A stretch of DNA of 64,000 nucleotides from Macrotrachela quadricornifera (Eukaryota > Rotifera > Eurotatoria > Philodinida > Philodinidae). Under the pieces are notes generated by a model that was not told the DNA's origin, did no database searches, and worked only from the letters and a program-made list of their open reading frames with translations. Position 1 is the stretch's first letter. Each line of letters starts with the position of its first letter. The stretch spans positions 1 to 64,000 of the forward strand of contig JAJEKB010000498.1 in NCBI GenBank assembly GCA_022393335.1, read 5' to 3'. Positions 1 through 13,217 of the stretch are shown here, one piece after another. The translations under genes were made by a program, and so were the position numbers.

Positions 1-107
1 AAATCGATATTTTTGACGAAAATTATTTTTTTTGACCCGGGGGGGGGACCTTAAATATTGATTTGACTTTGATTTTGTCTATTTCTACATTCTAAATTCC
101 ATCGATT

Positions 108-458
108 ATGCCAGGACGAACACCGAGTAAAAAACCTTTTCATAACTATGTTACAAGTAATAAAGGGAAAAGTCTTCTTATCATCGATGATTTCATTTAT
201 CAACAAAGTAAAGTTACACCAAACGTCACGTATTGGATATGTAAAATAAAGGATTGCAATGCTCGTGCTCATACAAAAACGAATACAGGTGAACTAATTA
301 AACAGACTGGTGGTGATCAAAAGAAGAAGACAAAGACAGCTTTGGCTCTTGAAGCTCGTCTGAAAACACTTGGTACTCGATTCGAGAATGGTCAAATTGA
401 TCGAAAACAATATCTTGAAGCACTCTCATTCGTTGTGGTCAATAAAAATAAACTCTAA
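108..458 (+). CDS. FLYWCH-type zinc finger fragment protein
   Basis: 116-aa open frame starting at the ATG after an AT-rich leader. Residues about 18-60 follow the FLYWCH pattern: a G-K-S-L-L start, an aspartate-phenylalanine-isoleucine-tyrosine step, then YW-x-C and a second Cys (YWICKIKDC), followed by A-R-A-H-T. The closing His-x-His pair normally found after this block is not visible; the frame instead runs into a Lys-rich linker and a short helical tail (about residues 78-110). FLYWCH fingers bind DNA or protein and are very numerous in bdelloid genomes (family knowledge). The missing second zinc-ligand pair suggests a truncated or diverged member, or an exon whose continuation is elsewhere. 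Expression and start are not established. Confidence 0.5.
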   Translation: MPGRTPSKKPFHNYVTSNKGKSLLIIDDFIYQQSKVTPNVTYWICKIKDCNARAHTKTNTGELIKQTGGDQKKKTKTALALEARLKTLGTRFENGQIDRKQYLEALSFVVVNKNKL

Positions 459-2708
459 TTCTTTTGTCGATTATTTTTATCTTTATCTAGTTCGTTCATA
501 ATAAATATCTCATCAATCAATGCCCCATATCTTAACACTCGCTATGCAGTATTCGAGATTCTTTTTATTCGAGATTTCTTTTTTCGAGATTATTGAGATT
601 TCGAGATTTTTTACTTTCGAAATATTTTCTTTCGAGATTGTGTTTTCGAGATTATTTGACATTACCGAATTTACCTGTCAGCGGAGGATTCAAAACTCAC
701 TGGTGCCGTCGAAAGTCTCAATGTAGAATTGAAAAAGACGTTCATATAAATAATTGGGTGGAATGTTTTAAGATTCTGTTGAAAAATGTAATTCTTTTTA
801 TCTATTCCTGATCCTACGAGATGACATCCGTCGTGTATTGCGAATGTAAGCTGGAAATGAACAAGAATACCACTGCCGATTGAAGCAACTATATAAGGGA
901 GGTATGTATTTGAAACTCAAAATATAAAATTTTAGAAAATATGTAAAAAATTTTGGGGATTAAAACAAGAACGTACCAAATTTTTCATTAAAGACTATGA
1001 AAAGCTTTTGAAGAACATAGAGAAACATGATTGGGTTCTGTCTCCCTGAGAGGTATATAGTTGAAAAGAGCTTGTCCAACTGTATTGAATGAGTTAAGTT
1101 TCACAAGTAATCCAGGTTATGGCGTCAATAGTAGAGGTTACACAGTTTTTAGTAATTTTTTTCTTCTACAGAAGAAATTTTTATTTGTGTCAGTTAGATT
1201 TTACAAAAAAGATCTGAATATACCATTCGATAGAGCTCGATAAGATGTCTGTGGCTCACTGCATTTTGAAGTTGGCTCGACTACTACAGCGAATCGCCTT
1301 ACAAAAACTTCGTGATGTATCACATCAATTACACTATATTCTTATGGATGATTAGACGTGAATTAATCATCGATAGGCTAGACGTACGTCTATTAATACA
1401 AGCAAATTAATGCATGTGAATTACCAAAATCTATTGTCTATTACAATATATTTCTATCAAGATTTTTATTTTTTTTGATTTGTTAAATGGAATCGTTTTA
1501 CTCTTATACATAGTAAAAAATAAAGGTAAGACTATACATTACACCTATCCAATTGCAAATTGCCTCAAGGTTATAGTCAATAAGATAAAGAAAGACAGAA
1601 AGTCATTTAGTGCAAAATGTATTAAATTTATAGTTGATGATGATGATGATCAATCTCATATTCATGAAGCTATTGTAAACAAAAGAACGTATCAATATAA
1701 TGCCATATCCATCATTTACATCAAAACTTGCACTTAAATAATTATTTCAAGCATAATTGAATTAATTAAAATCATTGATGTATTCAATTTCTGAAATAAT
1801 TAAAAATATTTCCGAAAAGTTAACATAACAAATCATTTATTAATTTATTCGAATGAATAAAATTTCTATGAATAATTCTGATGACTAATTTAAAATATAA
1901 AATATCAATACTTTTTTTTTGAATATTTATATAATAATATCCGACATTTTGGTCAGTTGTAGATAATAAATTAAACGGTCTTTGATACCAAAATGTGGGT
2001 ATTTTCCTTTTTATATTGGCGTAACTTGTTTTTAGTTACAAATGAGACACGTAAACATACGCAAGGTGTTTTTTTTTATAAAAATATTTTTTTAAATTTC
2101 ATTCTTCTTTTCTAACAAAAAAAAAGGAATCTTACGAGTCTTTTCGATTTGTTTTGTAAATGATTTTGACAGGAAGTAGAAAATAGAAAATGACATGTAA
2201 AATAGAGAAATCACTCATGCATCTTTCGTTTTTTTTCGTCATTATATTTGAATGTCGATTGCAATGCCTTTTTTTTTTCTTCGTTTTTTTTCTCATATTC
2301 TTCATTCCTTTTTTTTTGTGTTTCGACTATGAAGTACTTTTTCTTTCGTTGATTATTGCGTACCCGACGCACGTTTTTCTTTATTTATCTATATAAAAAA
2401 TAATTATAAGAAATTATTCATTGTTTTGATTTATCTCTAAAAAAAAAGTGTGTTTCGATTATTATTATTATTTTTTGTATAATGAAATGATGTAATTTTC
2501 TTTTATATTAGTTATATCATGATGATTAAGATGTTCATGTTTTTCTCTTTTATTTGATACGAATATTTTTTTATTTATATAATGAGTCAAGTATGAAATT
2601 TTCGATGAAAGGAAAGTATATTTTATATCCTTTTAATAATAATTCTCACTCTCAAATAAAAAATAGAATTTTATTTTTCAGATTTATTTAAAATTAAATT
2701 AAATTAAA
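459..2708. other. AT-rich intergenic stretch
   Basis: No convincing gene. It holds a cluster of TTCGAGATT-like words (about 545-655), long T and A runs around 2040-2400, and short open frames without recognisable domains. The last 100 bases before 2709 are a likely promoter/5' leader of the next gene, but no specific element is identifiable. Confidence 0.5.
545..655. repeat. Degenerate TTCGAGATT short repeat
   Basis: The word TTCGAGATT or a one-base variant occurs about eight times within roughly 110 bp, separated by T-rich spacers. This is a local simple repeat; no coding or regulatory role is evident. Confidence 0.6.
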
Positions 2709-5700
2709 ATGGTTGACAGAGGTTTAATATCATCGATTAAACGAGATAAATTAATATTAAATAATAATAATCAATTCTGGATTGGAAATAATGAAGGTAT
2801 TCATGAAAAATTTTTAAATAAAAAAACAATTGACATAGCATCTCGTTTGGGACAATTTGCTTGGCGACAAGTAACATCATCAACAATCCAGTTACCTGTC
2901 ATATTCAGGTAAAATTTTTTATTAATTAGAAAAATTTTATCTTGACATTTTTGATTACGTTAAGTATTGGCAAAACATATGCTTTTGATTTGATTTTAGT
3001 CGGTATATTATTTTTATCGAATAATCCTTCTTTAAGGTTATATATTTATGAAAGAAAAATTTTTTTCTAGAAATAATTTTTACATAAGTATCTTTTATAT
3101 TTTGGTAATTTATAGTATTTTATCGGTTAGCTGATTTTGTTCCTATAAGTAATTGTTAATAACATTAATTTCATATGTTTTTCATTAGAATCGAAAAAAG
3201 ACCAGTGTCTTACATATACAACTAGACACTTTTTTTTTATCATTCTGTCATTAACACACGTTATCCACAAGAAAGGACAGCTATATATCATTCGATGTGC
3301 ATCACGAATCATACAATCATATGGCGTGATTTGTAATAAGCTACTGTCACTTAAAGATTCAGTAGTTATTCATTTTTCTTTTAGAAGGTCTCAATTCAAT
3401 CTGTATTACATAAGAGATGTGAAGCATAAATTCTAACTTAATATAAACAAATATATAATAAGAAATAACTTGTAGCGACTTCTTTTAAGACACTTCATAG
3501 CGCTATGTGATTTATGATACAAATCGAATGATATATACTTATTATGATCCGTACGCAATAAACTCATATTTCTCCTGTTCTTCTTCTTTCCTACTATTAG
3601 GCCATATATAAGATGAATTACCACTATTCTTATTAAGTAATGCATATATTATATTATTGGACTTTAACGGATGGGCTGTTTGTTTAATACTCGAACAGAA
3701 CGAGTGAAATAAAACCTAAATATTTTCGGGCGTCAATCATACTATGTTATAAAGAACACCTTGCTCCACGATAAAGTCAGGTTTTTTTTCATGATTGAAA
3801 GAAGTAGAACAAGGTTTTGTGAAACACGATCGAAAAAGAGTATTGAAATGTATAGGAGTAGCAATTTGCATCTATCCATTCTCTGCTCATTACAGACTGT
3901 GATAGATGTAGCCATCGAAACATTATAGATCGTGACAGATACCATAGCAACAGATTGTCATAGGCCAAGACCAACATTTTAATTATATTTTATACGGAAA
4001 ATGTGTTCTTTTTATATAAAAATATGCTATGCGTTGTCTAATGCAAAGCGATATTTGAAAAATGAACTTCTGTTCAGACATGATCTTATATTGAAGATGA
4101 TTATTTGCTCGGAGGACCAAGAGTTACCTATAATGTTACAGTGAAGTTTAATGTTCCTACGTCAGCACTAGCAGCTATATCGTATTTCACATTTTAATCC
4201 TGCAGGGATTACGCGACACAACTTTTTCTTCTGATGGAAAGAATAACTACACGAGAAAGAAGATGAATGTAGTTTTTGAAGTGTATCTTTATTTTTATTT
4301 TGGGTCATGCAAAAATTCTTGCGCAAATATTGTCGCATTTTTAACTGATAAAATATATTTTGAAAAAAAAAGCAAAAAACATTTATTCGAAGTCTATGTC
4401 GAAAACTGTGTATTCAAAAACCTTTTTGTCACGTTTTGCTTTTGACTAACCCGTATATCTTTGAAGAGCATTAAAATAAACGCTGTATGAAAGAAAAACA
4501 ACTTGTAACAGCTGTCGCAACCATTAGTAGTCTTATGGTATTGTGTGATTTCCTTCTCTTCATTATTCCATGAAATTATATTAATCTGTGCTCTATTATA
4601 CTATCAGTTCTATTTTCAACAAACTAGGCATAAAATATTCTGGAATACATTGAAATAACATTTGAAAAACTCACCTTCATGGCTTTTACCATTTTTAGGT
4701 CGATCTTGCTGTTTGTTTTACTTTGATGTTATTTAGAAGATTGTTGATTTTTAATTTTTTGTCATGTTATTAAAGCCAATACTATAGAGAATTAAAAGGC
4801 AATTCTCTCGTAGAAAAACAAACAGCAAAATACGAAAGTATTTATAAAAGCAAATCAAAAAATACTAATATCTCAATATTTTCTGTCGCCAACTAATTTG
4901 AGCTATTTTTACCGACTATATTTTAATGCTGTTCAAAGATGTGTCTGTTACTCAAAAGTAAAACATAACATACATTTTTGGAACAGACAGTTAGAAAGTA
5001 CATTCGACATAGACTTTAAATAGATATTTTCGCTTTTTTCAAAACATATCTTTCCCAATAAAAAATGAAACAACGTTTGTGCAAGAATTTTTACATCATT
5101 TGTAAGAATACCTAAAAATTTTGTCAAATCTGAAATGGTTGCATTACTAAAAATAAGTTTTTCACTACAGCCATACAAGCACTTTAATCATCATTTAAAA
5201 GTTTCGACCTACTTTCGAGAGACTATACAAGGACCCTAGTGACTCATATTTATTTTCTGTTGTTAAAGACAAAAAAAAGGATCATGCGCGTTGTTTCGAT
5301 CTGTAGCTAAAAGGCTGAAACAAAATCCTAATGGAGAAGTAGGTCAAATCAAAATTAAAAAACTTAGTCGAATGTATCGTTTTCCAGACTATTAGACAAG
5401 TTAAAACATATAACAATCCTGCAATCACCATGAAAATCATTTGAATTCACATTTTTATCGTAAATAGAACTCAATGAACTCTGATTGCAAGCACTAACTC
5501 GATCGACATTAGCTGATATATAATCAAGTGTAAATCGAGCACTATCGTCAGCATTTTAAGACAACCTAGAGACAATTTTTTAAATAAAAAATAAGACTTT
5601 TTTTGAAATAGTTCTCTAAACGTAAAGACCTACATATGGTCTAAGGATTCAACTGGTCGGCAAGTAGTGAACTGCATAGGATTCTGAAACCCGACTCCGA

Positions 5701-8700
5701 CTCCATTAGAGTCGGAGTTGGAATCGGAGTCGGGTTTTAGAAACAACTAGATGGCATTCGAGCTTCACTCGACTGCGAAATGCGGTGCGAAGCACCAAAT
5801 TTCGATTAACGAAAAAACAAGAAATCCTAAAATCGCGGAAACGAATTTCGAAAACTAGACATTGTCGTATTCATTACTAAGAGAACTCTATCAATGCATA
5901 TTAACATGTTTTAGAAGATCATTATTATTTGATACTTTAGATATTTCTGTGATTCATTATCTAACAACAGCTGTATTTACAGCTGCCATAAATAAAATCA
6001 GTTGTTCGAAAAGAGTGGCGCCTAACTTTTCATTATGTTTTCGTTTTAATTATCGCAAACTTTGAAAAAAACTTAAATCCTTTAAAAATCGTCATTTTGT
6101 TACGCTTCCTGTGACAAAGCAAAACTTTCTATTGAAAATCAGAAAACCCATGATCATAGTTCGATCTTCATATTTTAATTTCGCGTTTCAACGAATATTT
6201 TGCGACTTTCCGTTCAAGAGATAATCGGTCCGCAAAATGACAATTTTGATGTGGACGTCGAGAAAGTAAGAAATAAAAAAAAAAAAAAAAAACTCGCGAA
6301 GGACTCCAGAAATGCTGTGCTTCGCACCGCATTAAAAAGTCCGATTCTGATAATCATGAATTATGTGTTAAAATTTGTTACTCATAATTTCACTTTATTA
6401 TTTCGAAAAAAACCATGAAGAAATGTGTCATATGACAAAATAAACTATATTTTATTTCTTATTGAGTCGCCCAGTTTTTCTCTCTTTCCAGAATATCAAA
6501 CCTTGGTATGAATTCTATGTTGATAAAATACAAAATACAGTTTTGGAGTTTTTTCAGAGTTGAAGTCGGGTTCCGAAAAAATTTCGTCTCGGAGCTTGAG
6601 TTGGAATCGGAGTCGCAAAAAAAATTTTTTTTTAGAAGTCTGCGTCGGGTTTCGGAATGAAAAAATGCGATTCTGCTGTTTACTATTGGCAAGCTATATT
6701 GCCAGCAATTCATACCTTAGCTTTATTCTCGATTCTATACAGAGCTACAATTTGAAAATTTCAGCATTGATTCATATGGACTTTGTAGTAAAGTTTTTCA
6801 AATAAGTCGATATAAGTTAACTTCACACATCTGAGGTATTTTATTGAAAACTAGACGTCTGAGCCTGGCAATAGTCTTTGATATTGAACCTTTGAATGAA
6901 AAATAAAGCAAAATTGCGAGCTTTAAAACGATTGAGAGGTGATAATACTATGTCAACGAATGTTCAATTTATATCTTGTTTCTAAATTAGTTCATGCTTG
7001 TAATCAGAGTTCATTGAGTTCTATTTATTAATACAGGACAGTGATATAATATTTAAAGGAAATTGCCAAAAAAATTGTGAATGGGTTTCTACAATAATAT
7101 CCTCATAGCTTTTATTCTCGGTTTCAAACTTGCATTCAACCGTACATCTTTATAAAGTTTTATGTGAATTATTAATTAATAAAATAAATTTAGACATTAT
7201 TGTCGAGAAGAATATTTATGTGTACAAATGATAAAGATTCATCTATTATCAAAATTTTCACCTGAAATTATATCTTATTGTATGAATCAATTACCAATTC
7301 ATTATTTTTCATTAACTGTGCATGAAGCAAATCTTTTTCAATATATAAATAAATTTCATTCAAATGGATTTTTATCAAATAAAAAACAATTAAATTATTC
7401 TCAATCAGATTCAGCATATATAACACCATATTTACCATTTGTTGAATTTTATCAATTTGTTTCTTCATATTCACAATCTATTAAAAATAACGGATTACCA
7501 GTGACACCAAAATCTAATAAATCAAATACAGGTAATTAAATTCTTTTTTATAGTAAAAATATCAAATCTAAATAGTGATTTATATAGTTAATAAAATGCT
7601 CTATGAGAGATAGCATACACTATATTTTCATATATGGATTAAAAGAGAAAAAACCCTAAAAAACAAAAATTGGTATTTTTCAGCTCTGGGAAGTGATTGT
7701 CAGAGTCATTTTTGAATGGTACCATCTTGAAGAGCGTACAATTCTGAACAAAATGCATGATCGTTGAATTTTCTATGACTTTCTTCTATAAAGTTGCAAA
7801 CATCACAAAAAGCGAAAAATTGCACTTTTTAGCGATTTGTTTGCAAAATTTCATATTTTTTTTCACTCTCTATGATGCTCATAACTTTGCAGAATAAGGT
7901 CATAGATAGTTCCGTGACCGTTTATTTTGTCCAGAATTTTACACTCTTTAATGATGGTACTATTCAAATATGGCTCTGACAATTGTTTCCAACATTTGAA
8001 AAATGCCAAGTCATATTTTCTACGACTTTTTCTCTTTTAATCCATATATGAAAAAATATGACGTATGCTCTCTTTCTCTCTCTTTATCCACTTACTGTAT
8101 ACCTCATAGCAAGAAAATATTAATCATAGATTTACTAATATACAATTAGAAGAAAAAAGATATTTACATTTTCCTAGATCGAGAAAAACAAAATATGAAT
8201 AATAATTGTTCATCAAACAAAATAATTTCATCGTCTCCTAATATAACATCATCAAGTAATTCATATTGTCAATCAATACTCTTCCGTGGGAGAAAGATTG
8301 TATCATATAGTACAAGATCATCAATAGATTCAAATGAAGCAATTACATGTCTTTCAATTAAAGATATTATTTCTACATATTTTCCTTGGGCTACACCCGA
8401 AAAGTTTGTTCAATTATGTCGAATTAAACAAATTGTACGATATAAACCAGATATACCAACTAATTCAAATTTTTCACTGAGATTAATTAATGCTCGTCAA
8501 TTAGATCAAGATTGGGATTTTTTTATTGAACAACTTTTACCAAAAATTCCATCTCATCAATCTCTCCTCACTGAAGATAGTAAGTATTCTTCTTTTTGAA
8601 ATCTTCATATATAAACAAAATAATCTCTCATAGTTAATGATAAATCCTCTGACAAAAGTTCACTTCCATCAATAGATGATAAAAATGATAATTCATCAAT

Positions 8701-9190
8701 ACCTTCATCAGATATAATTGAAAAATCTGTTCAAAATACTACAAATATTGTTTCATTATCTTCTGAGGAACATTCTATTCTTTCTCAGCATAAACAAAAT
8801 TCACCCTGTCCAATGGATACAAATCAAACAATTGATGATGAACATTTTCATTGTATAATAAATTCTTTGATCAATCAACAAATAGATATAGTAATAGAAA
8901 ATGAACAACAACAATTACAACAAGAAAATTTATTGGAGAATAATACTGATAAAGAACAAAATCAATTAGAAATAGATTCAACTGAAAATAAACAAGAAGA
9001 AACAGCTTTATCAACAATTGAAAACAATCCTATCAAGAAAAAACGACGTCGAACTCGATCTCATTTTACTTTCGCTAAACGACATAAACGAAATACACGA
9101 ATAAATAATCAAATTCAAAAATGGATTAACAAATATTCAATTGAACCAATATCAATTTTTCTTCAGAGAGTAGATATACCAATTGATTAA
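2709..9190 (+). CDS. Unknown 498-aa protein, four exons, nuclear-like basic tail
   Basis: Exons 2709-2908, 7194-7531, 8178-8579 and 8634-9190 join in frame through GT-AG introns (phases 2, 1, 1) to 1,497 bp. Each junction was checked for phase and the joined frame has no stop. The first intron is 4.3 kb and the second 0.65 kb; both contain inverted-repeat elements, whereas the third is 54 bp. The N-terminal half is Phe/Tyr-rich and looks folded. Exon 3 holds a compact segment with the motif TYFPWATPEKF. The C-terminal third is Gln/Glu/Asn-rich, ends in a strongly basic block (KKKRRRTR, then KRHKR) resembling a nuclear localisation signal, and closes with a short helical tail. I do not recognise the family; a nuclear protein is plausible. 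Single-nucleotide splice choices, especially the 8177/8178 acceptor, are inferred. Confidence 0.6.
4307..5097. repeat. Fold-back element in intron 1
   Basis: Arms 4307-4477 and 4920-5097 are imperfect inverted copies of each other (about 170 bp each; for example GCAAAAATTCTTGCGC at left against its complement around 5080-5097, and TTTGAAGAGCATTAAAAT against the complement near 4920). The 440-bp loop shows no gene. This looks like a non-autonomous inverted-repeat transposon in the long first intron. No target duplication was identified. Confidence 0.65.
5688..5796. repeat. GAGTCGGA hairpin followed by dispersed repeat
   Basis: 5688-5703 and 5710-5737 form a strong hairpin built from the unit GAGTCGGA(A/G)T. 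Immediately after it, 5745-5796 is a dispersed repeat starting AACTAGATGGCATTCGAG, also found at 30984-31031. A second GAGTCGGA-rich stretch lies at 6563-6655, and the 17-mer AATGCGGTGCGAAGCAC of this block reappears inverted at about 6318-6336. Confidence 0.6.
7605..8075. repeat. Fold-back (MITE-like) element in intron 2
   Basis: The ends are inverted repeats: CATATATGGATTAAAAGAGA near 7630-7650 mirrors TCTCTTTTAATCCATATATG near 8031-8050. The match continues inward as an imperfect arm (GATTGTCAGAG... and its complement ...CTCTGACAATTG). Total span is about 470 bp with no open frame. It occupies most of the 7532-8177 intron, which is otherwise spliced in the normal short-intron manner, so the element probably inserted into a small ancestral intron. 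Confidence 0.7.
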
Positions 9191-10700
9191 ATTTATGCAT
9201 TCAATGATCATGTCTCACATTAATCTATCTGAAAGTCTATTTTATATATTAAATGCAGACAAATGTATCATCTTCGTTGACAATACTTTTAATAAAAATG
9301 AAAAGGATATTTTATTTTGTTTTTTCCTATCATATATACAGACAGAAGACCAAAGAATCAATTAGATATTTTATATGTCATTTTCAATACTTCTCATTAA
9401 GCTAATTTTGAAAAAGGGTAGAATTTTTCTCAAGTACATATGTAAGATGAAAAATAGATGATTAATTCTTCTCTATATAAAAACAATTGAGATTCTGATA
9501 GAAGATAAAAATTGATATATAATACAATTCATAGAATACAATCCAATAATAGTATTTTTTTTTTGTGGTGTACATATTGTAGAGATCGAAACAAATAGAA
9601 AAGTCTCAATTTGTGGATTCGGCTCAGATTGAATCTACCAACTGTCATCAATGGGCAAATTTCCAAAAAAGGAATTTTCTCTGCTATATGCACATAACAT
9701 GGAAAATGCAAATTTCAAAGCAAGATAAGAAATGACTGTAACTTTCCCAATACCATTCAAAAATTATCTATTACCAAATAAAAGCAATTTCTTAGAAATT
9801 CCAGTAATTATTCATCTTGTAGGTCAAAACTTCCACATAATTTCGGTAAATACTCACTCCATGGAAAGAAATCAATTTCTTGAAACTCAATCATTTGTAA
9901 CAAATTACCAAACTTCTCAATTAAACGATACAAAAATTCCATACGGTCTTAAAGCATTAACAGAAATTTTCTCAGAAATTAACAAGATATTTTAGTAATT
10001 ATGGAAATACCTACAATTTCTTTGTTATTAGTACAAAGATATGATATGATAGAGATAGATTTGAAGAATCCCATCCATAAAAAGTAAAAGAAGTTTTTCT
10101 TAAGTTCAAAAATTACTAAGAGAATTCAGAAATTATAAAAACTTCTGTAATTACCAAAAATCCTTCTTCTTTTTAGGCGTAGGAGTTTTAAAATCTATAT
10201 TTATCATATTATGTCTAGCTTATAATAATTAAGAAATTATGGAAAGTACCTAGTAATTTGCGAAAGGTTTTGAGGAACTACTGAGTGAATGCTTATTGTC
10301 GGTGGAAATTTTCGAGGTAACTTACTGCTGTTTTTGGTAATTATGGATGAAGTTCTTTGTGTGTATCAGGTAAATTCTGAAAATAAATCGAAATTTCATC
10401 GTGTACTATTGGTAAGTACGGAAATTTTGTTGCTGAGATGCTGGTAATTTCCGAAATTTCTTTATCGTATGATGGTAATTTCGAGAAAATTGCTGGAGAT
10501 GCACATGAATATATTGAAATGGTATTAGAGAACTTTCGTTCATATTCGGAAATTTCTTTTCTTTTTTTCGTAATGTGAACATTCCTCTTATAGAAGTCAA
10601 AGTTTTCAGGAAAATCATATTATCGAATTTTCAGTTGCAAGTTCGCTAGGTTGTATACAAAATTTCAAAGCTTTTTAACGCAGTCACTAATACATTCACC
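9191..10700. other. Intergenic region with degenerate GGTAATT/GAAATTTC repeats
   Basis: After the stop of the upstream gene the sequence is AT-rich. From about 9730 to 10620, words of the type GGTAATTNCGGAAATTTC and their complements recur at irregular spacing in both orientations. Open frames here (for example 9732-9995) are made of these repeats, so I do not call them genes. Confidence 0.45.
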
Positions 10701-10934
10701 ATGACTCAGTTTTCTTGGAAAAATCTCCGAAATATCCATATCTCTGAAGAGTTAACTTTAAATAAATGCACTTAATGACCTTTTCATTATTTTTCACAGA
10801 TTATTCATTGTTCTTTTCTTCATATCATTACATAATGAGTCACAACAAAATTTCTAGATTTTTCCTCCTTATGCATATCTTTATCATGTTACGTATAAGA
10901 GCGGTCGAAATTTCGAAATAGTTCACTCTTTGTT

Positions 10935-12272
10935 CGAAAAAATTGATACAAAAGAAAACGCTATTTCACTAAGTGAAGTGAGCTCTTTGAATGATGATTT
11001 TGATAAAATGCGTCTTGAATCTGCAAATTCTGCCGAAGAAATGTCTGATGACGAGGTAGACCCAAACATTTGAAATGAAATAGAATCAGAATCTGATGCA
11101 GAATTCATGGAAGATCATGGACTCGTTGAAGAAATAACTTCTGCTTGTGAAGATAATACGGTCAATCCTATCGATTGTTATCATAGACAAAATTATTGAC
11201 CTTATGGTTCATGAAACTAATCGATACGCGGAGCAATACTTCCAAGCTCATGAGATCAGCAGACGATCTAACTATTGTGAATGGAAACCAACTACTGATG
11301 AAGAAATGCTCAAGTTCTTTGGGATTATTATCGAGATCAGATTGATATCAATGCTGAGACTGAACCCCTACTGGAGCAGCAGTCAGTTGTATGGATCGGA
11401 GATTATTTGGCATGCTATGCCGAGAGACAGGTTTGAATTACTCCTCAAGTTTTGGCATTTTTTGAATAACGATAACAAAGATTCGAATCAAGATAGGCTG
11501 TTCAAGTTAAAACCAATCTTGAATTTATTGAAAGCCAGGTTTTTGTTAGTATATATGCATGGCTCGATTGCGAGTATCGACGAAACTATGATATTATAGC
11601 GAAGCAGGCTTTTGTTCAAACAATATATTCCCGATAAAGCGCACAAGTACGGCGTAAAGATGTACAAGATAGTGCCTACCAATGGATACATCTAGAATTT
11701 TGTGACTGTACGGGTCAACAAGATCCCATGGCAGGTCTTGGGCATCCTCAAACAGTGGTAATGAATTTATTGGATAGTCCTGATGGTATTTTTCTTGCGA
11801 AACAATTGATAGAACATGACACGCATCTTATTGAAATACTGAGAAGTAATCGTGTTGGATCAGGAAGCAAAGTTGTTCAGAAAAAAACTTAGCTCCAGTG
11901 GAATTTACAGATTATGGAACAAAGATGGTGTGAAACTGATGAAGTGGAAAGACAAGAAGGACGTTTTGATGATATCTACAAGGTCGTCGCATTCAGCAAC
12001 CGTGGTGAATATGCCATTCGAGAAGCTAAAATCGGGTTTGATACAAAAATCGGCAGACCAAATAAAGCGAAAACTTGTTGATCACAAGCTCGAAGAAAAA
12101 GAAGGATCTGCTCTTGATGTTCGATGATGCTGTGCTGGCTGCTACGATAAAATCAGAAAACAAGAATCAAGAGAAACAAGTGCAACGGTAGGAAAAAAGA
12201 TAAAAACATTCTGTGTTAATTGTGCCAAATTCTTGTCTTGATTGTTTTAACGAAAAGTATTCTTCTATATAA
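10935..12272 (+). pseudogene. Broken piggyBac-family transposase (DDE_Tnp_1_7)
   Basis: Coding similarity runs through several frames on the plus strand. An acidic N-terminal segment (about 10940-11150) is followed by the conserved central region in the frame 11147-11599, including the segment IASIDETMI that carries the first catalytic Asp. Further on come KAHKYGVKMYKI, a L..LRSNR-type block and WKDKKDVLMISTRSS (11852-12127), then a C-terminal Cys-rich segment CVNCAKF...CLDCF (about 12210-12260). In-frame stops (for example at 11077 and 11597) and several frameshifts mean it cannot encode an active enzyme. piggyBac enzymes cut and paste DNA at TTAA sites. No intact terminal repeats were recognised at its edges. 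Confidence 0.8.
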
Positions 12273-12383
12273 TAAATGGTTGAAGTATTCGCGAAAACAG
12301 AATATGTGAAGGACTCATTGTTGCACTTTACTGAGGAAAGAATAGCAAAAAATCGATTCTTACATCATTTCTCTCAATGGAAC

Positions 12384-13217
12384 ATATCGTGAGCCACTGG
12401 TGCACAGTAGAGAGCTTTCGGATAAGCAGGCGGACATACGGTTTTTTTGCGTAGGAATGGCTTTCGTTTCACTAGAAATAATAATATACCATTCAGAAAA
12501 TCGTTTTTTTTAGAAAATAAAATATTTTTTAAGAAAAAAAAGCTGGGGAGCTCCCACCCTTTCTTTTCAAAAATTTTTTTTGTGAAAAATATTGTTGAGC
12601 TACATATCATTCAATATAGTTTGATGCGCTGATTCCGAATATCACCTTAGTTTTCCTTCAAAACATCACATGGGCGCATAAAACTGGATTTACAGCCAGA
12701 TACCTCGAATTTTTGGGCACCATCTAAGACAGCCTAGGAAAGGTTTCATGAGTTGGCGCTACTACCATAGTTAGGATATATATCCAGGAGTATGTGGTAA
12801 AAATACGCGCCTGATCAGACGTTACATCTTTGTAGAGTTTACAATATACAGAACGGTATGTTTTCAAATAGATTTTGGGGCTTGAAATCTTTTGTTTTCT
12901 ACTCTATTATAAATTCAATTTGGATCAGTTTTTTTTAAACATAAGGTCCACCTATGAGAAAGGTTTTATGATATTGTTTGCTTGTGCAATATTGTTTCAT
13001 ATTGCTGAGTGGATTGATTTTCTTTATTTATGGTGACTTCTGGGCCCAAGCCTTGGTAGGCTCTTTTCTTGGGCTCTATAAAATTTTGAGAATCGCTATT
13101 TTAGGAAATGATAGATCATATATGTATATATCTACACAAACGGCTAGATTCTGGAAAAGAATATTTTCGTTTATGTCCGCCTGACTCCCCACTATGTAAT
13201 GGCTCACATCGTGACGA
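12384..13217. mobile_element. 0.83-kb non-autonomous inverted-repeat element
   Basis: The left end (12384-12437) and right end (13171-13217) are imperfect inverted repeats about 50 bp long, sharing GTGAGCCA near the outside and the exact core CAGGCGGACATA inside. The interior has no transposase-like frame. Class is undetermined because no clear target-site duplication can be read. Confidence 0.6.

Noticed and set aside
9732..9995. 87-codon open frame as a gene
   Set aside because: It consists of the local GGTAATT/GAAATTTC repeats and has no domain or splice context.
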